From Reddybacter sp041277045 (GTDB lineage: Bacteria; Pseudomonadota; Gammaproteobacteria; Pseudomonadales; Porticoccaceae), in the NCBI GenBank assembly GCA_041277045.1, contig JBGFSY010000001.1:1426001-1490000 (forward strand): DNA of 64,000 nt. The letters run 5' to 3'. This document shows, one piece after another, positions 62,307 through 64,000 of this stretch. The position numbers were made by a program, and so were the translations under genes. The notes beneath the pieces are model-generated. The model saw only the letters and a list, made by a program, of their open reading frames with translations. It had not been told where the DNA came from and did no database searches. How positions within the stretch are numbered: position 1 is the first letter of the stretch; every line of letters begins with the position of its first letter.

Positions 62307-63683
62307 TTAATCAACATTTAATTTCTTCAGTTTATAACGCAGTTGGCGAAAAGTGATACCGATTTTTTCGGCGGTAGCAGTTTTGTTCCAGCGGCATTCT
62401 TCCAGGGCTTTTTCGAGAATGCTTTTTTCAATAACGGCAAGATAGTCGTCAATCGATTGGCCGTTGAGATTATGTTCACTTTGATTGTTGTCACTGGCGG
62501 TCGCATTCGGTTCGGCATCCACAATGACACTGGCTTTGCGGGCTTTTAAATGCAGGTCAGCGGCTTCGATAATTTCGCTATCACAAAGCGTGAATGCTCT
62601 TTCCAGTGTGTTTTCCAGCTCGCGAACATTACCGGGGAAGGGGTGGTGTTGCAGAGTGTCTAGTGCCTCAGGCGATAATTGCACCGGCTCCGAGTCGAAT
62701 TCGGTGGCAAATTTTGCCAGGAATAAGTCAGCCAGCTGCGGGATGTCTTCTCGCCTGTCTCGCAGTGGCGCCACCTCTAGCTCAATGACATTAATGCGAT
62801 AGTAAAGATCTTCGCGAAAGTTGCCCTTGGCGATTTCGGCATCGAGATTTTTATGGGAAGCGCTAAGGATTCTGATATCGACGGGTATTTCGCGTTCAGA
62901 GCCGAGGGGACGCACGGCTTTTTCCTGAATACCACGTAGTAGTTTGACCTGCATGGCGAGAGGAAGGTCGGCGACTTCGTCGAGAAACAGGGTGCCACCG
63001 TCAGCGCTCTGAAACAGGCCTTTTTTGTCCTGGTGGGCGCCGGTAAAGCTGCCTTTGGTATGACCGAAAAATTCGCTTTCCATTAACTCCGAAGGGATGG
63101 CGCCACAGTTCACAGGGATGAATGGCCCCTCGGCTTTGGGGCCACAGTAATGAATGTTGCGGGCAACAATTTCTTTGCCACTGCCGGACTCGCCATGGAT
63201 GAAAACCGGTGCCTGGCTGCGGGCCACACGGGATATTTGCTGGCGTAGCTTGTCCATTACCATAGAGTCGCCGGTTAATTTGCCGGCACTTTTACTTAAT
63301 TTAACGGGTTTTTGCGAGGATAGAATCAGTGCCGCTTCGACCATATTGCGCAGGCGGGGCAACTCGATGGGTTTGGTGACAAAGTCGAAGGCCCCAAGTT
63401 TTAGAGCTTCAACGGCTATCTCGGTATTGCCGTAGGCGGTGATCATGGCGACGGGCATGTTGGGATATTTATTCTGGATAAGGCTGATTAAATCCATGCC
63501 GCTGCCGTCGGGTAAATTCATATCTGTCAGGCAAAAGGCATAAGACTCTTTATTCAAAACTGCTATTGCTTCGCTAAGTGTTTCCGCTTCATCGACCTCG
63601 AGATCCATTTGACTCAAGGTCATTGCCAGCAATTCGCGAATATCCGCTTCGTCGTCAACAATCAGGGCTCTTTTTTTAGTCAT
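62307..63683 (-). CDS. pilR: Sigma-54-dependent response regulator PilR
   Basis: A 458-residue NtrC-type activator of pilA. Receiver domain with phospho-acceptor Asp54 (LTDMNLPDGSG), AAA+ domain with GESGSGKE (164-171), and a Fis-type helix-turn-helix at the end (NKTATAEKIGITFRQLRYKL). The sigma-54 contact loop reads GSFTGA (211-216) instead of the usual GAFTGA. ATG 63683 overlaps the pilS stop by eight bases. Its probable target is the promoter at 46130. Confidence 0.95.
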   Translation of the reverse strand: MTKKRALIVDDEADIRELLAMTLSQMDLEVDEAETLSEAIAVLNKESYAFCLTDMNLPDGSGMDLISLIQNKYPNMPVAMITAYGNTEIAVEALKLGAFDFVTKPIELPRLRNMVEAALILSSQKPVKLSKSAGKLTGDSMVMDKLRQQISRVARSQAPVFIHGESGSGKEIVARNIHYCGPKAEGPFIPVNCGAIPSELMESEFFGHTKGSFTGAHQDKKGLFQSADGGTLFLDEVADLPLAMQVKLLRGIQEKAVRPLGSEREIPVDIRILSASHKNLDAEIAKGNFREDLYYRINVIELEVAPLRDRREDIPQLADLFLAKFATEFDSEPVQLSPEALDTLQHHPFPGNVRELENTLERAFTLCDSEIIEAADLHLKARKASVIVDAEPNATASDNNQSEHNLNGQSIDDYLAVIEKSILEKALEECRWNKTATAEKIGITFRQLRYKLKKLNVD

Positions 63684-64000
63684 TGTGTAATCTCGGTTGC
63701 GCTTGCTCGGGGTGAGCGAAGCCTATTCTAAAGAATCCGGACTTATTGTTTTCTGCCACCCGGTAATCCAGGGTGGCAAAGTTGATTTCGCAGAGCTCGC
63801 GAGCCAGATAAAGCCCAAGACCGGAACCGTTATGGGACGTGGTGTAGAAGGGTTCGAAAACCTGTCCGGCCAACCCAGCACTAATACCCTCGCCACGGTC
63901 GTAGAGGTCGAGGCAGGGCCGCTGGGTGCGGGGGTCGATATGGCAGACGCATCTTGCCCAGGCCTGAGAGCAGTATTCAAGGCTGTGGCGGTGGGCATTT
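63676..64000 (-). CDS. pilS: C-terminal end of sensor histidine kinase PilS, truncated by the window edge
   Basis: The last about 108 codons of a histidine kinase. The ATP-binding domain is visible: the N-box remnant NAHRHS at the window edge, DRGEGISAGLAGQVFEPFYT (G1 and F boxes), and GSGLGLYLARELCE (G2 box). It phosphorylates the downstream PilR by position and overlap. The membrane and His-containing parts lie outside the window. The name rests on linkage with pilR. Confidence 0.88.
   Translation of the reverse strand, partial: NAHRHSLEYCSQAWARCVCHIDPRTQRPCLDLYDRGEGISAGLAGQVFEPFYTTSHNGSGLGLYLARELCEINFATLDYRVAENNKSGFFRIGFAHPEQAQPRLHND

Noticed and set aside
1..64000. CRISPR arrays, tRNA genes, rRNA genes, prophage genes
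   Set aside because: I looked for regularly spaced direct repeats, tRNA T-loop words in gaps, rRNA segments and phage structural genes and found none.

Overview
The window looks like chromosomal DNA of a marine-type gammaproteobacterium, probably of the Cellvibrionales (Spongiibacteraceae/Halieaceae-like) or a near relative. The evidence is a Pseudomonas-like order of housekeeping blocks (dcw, then lpxC, an M23 peptidase, secA, argJ and mutT; coaE with pilDCB/pilA; murJ-ribF-ileS-lspA-fkpB-ispH; pilSR), a gamma-type RNase P RNA, and many genes for acyl-CoA and xenobiotic-like substrates. The placement is inferred from gene order and protein style, not from a database search.

Layout. 1-1.6 kb: the end of a DMT transporter, three related hairpins, and two AT-rich orphan genes separated by an attC-like imperfect palindrome, so probably integron gene cassettes. 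1.7-6.5 kb: an RluA-type pseudouridine synthase, a haloalkane dehalogenase divergent from acyl-CoA thioesterase II, a phosphotriesterase-family hydrolase and rnpB. 7.0-16.1 kb: a six-gene catabolic operon whose first five genes match, in order and approximate size, the five subunits of the ATP-dependent acetophenone carboxylase of denitrifying bacteria; a thiolase closes it. This is the most unusual system in the window. 16.1-16.8 kb: a small PepSY membrane protein on the other strand.

17.1-34.3 kb: a complete, tightly overlapping division and cell-wall (dcw) cluster, mraZ-rsmH-ftsL-ftsI-murE-murF-mraY-murD-ftsW-murG-murC-ddl-ftsQ-ftsA-ftsZ, headed by a promoter and a three-repeat MraZ operator. 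34.4-41 kb: lpxC, M23 peptidase, secA, argJ, mutT. 41-46.7 kb: yacG, coaE and pilD-pilC-pilB on the minus strand, divergent from pilA, which has a sigma-54 promoter. 46.7-47.6 kb: a REP-associated (RAYT/IS200-like) transposase with GGGTCAG tags. 47.6-50.4 kb: an MBL-fold hydrolase, an acyl-CoA dehydrogenase and a MaoC-type protein. 50.5-54.6 kb: uup and hslVU, with a 120-bp extragenic palindrome between uup and hslU. 54.7-62.3 kb: murJ, ribF, ileS, lspA, fkpB, ispH. 62.3-64 kb: pilR and the end of pilS.

How the genes fit together. The dcw block makes lipid II and the divisome, murJ flips lipid II, lpxC starts lipid A synthesis, and the M23 peptidase probably trims the wall. PilS/PilR at the right end are the expected activators of the sigma-54 promoter of pilA; pilB, pilC and pilD supply the assembly motor, platform and prepilin peptidase. 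The ketone-carboxylase operon would turn a ketone plus bicarbonate into a beta-keto acid that, after CoA activation by a ligase not present here, its thiolase could cleave.
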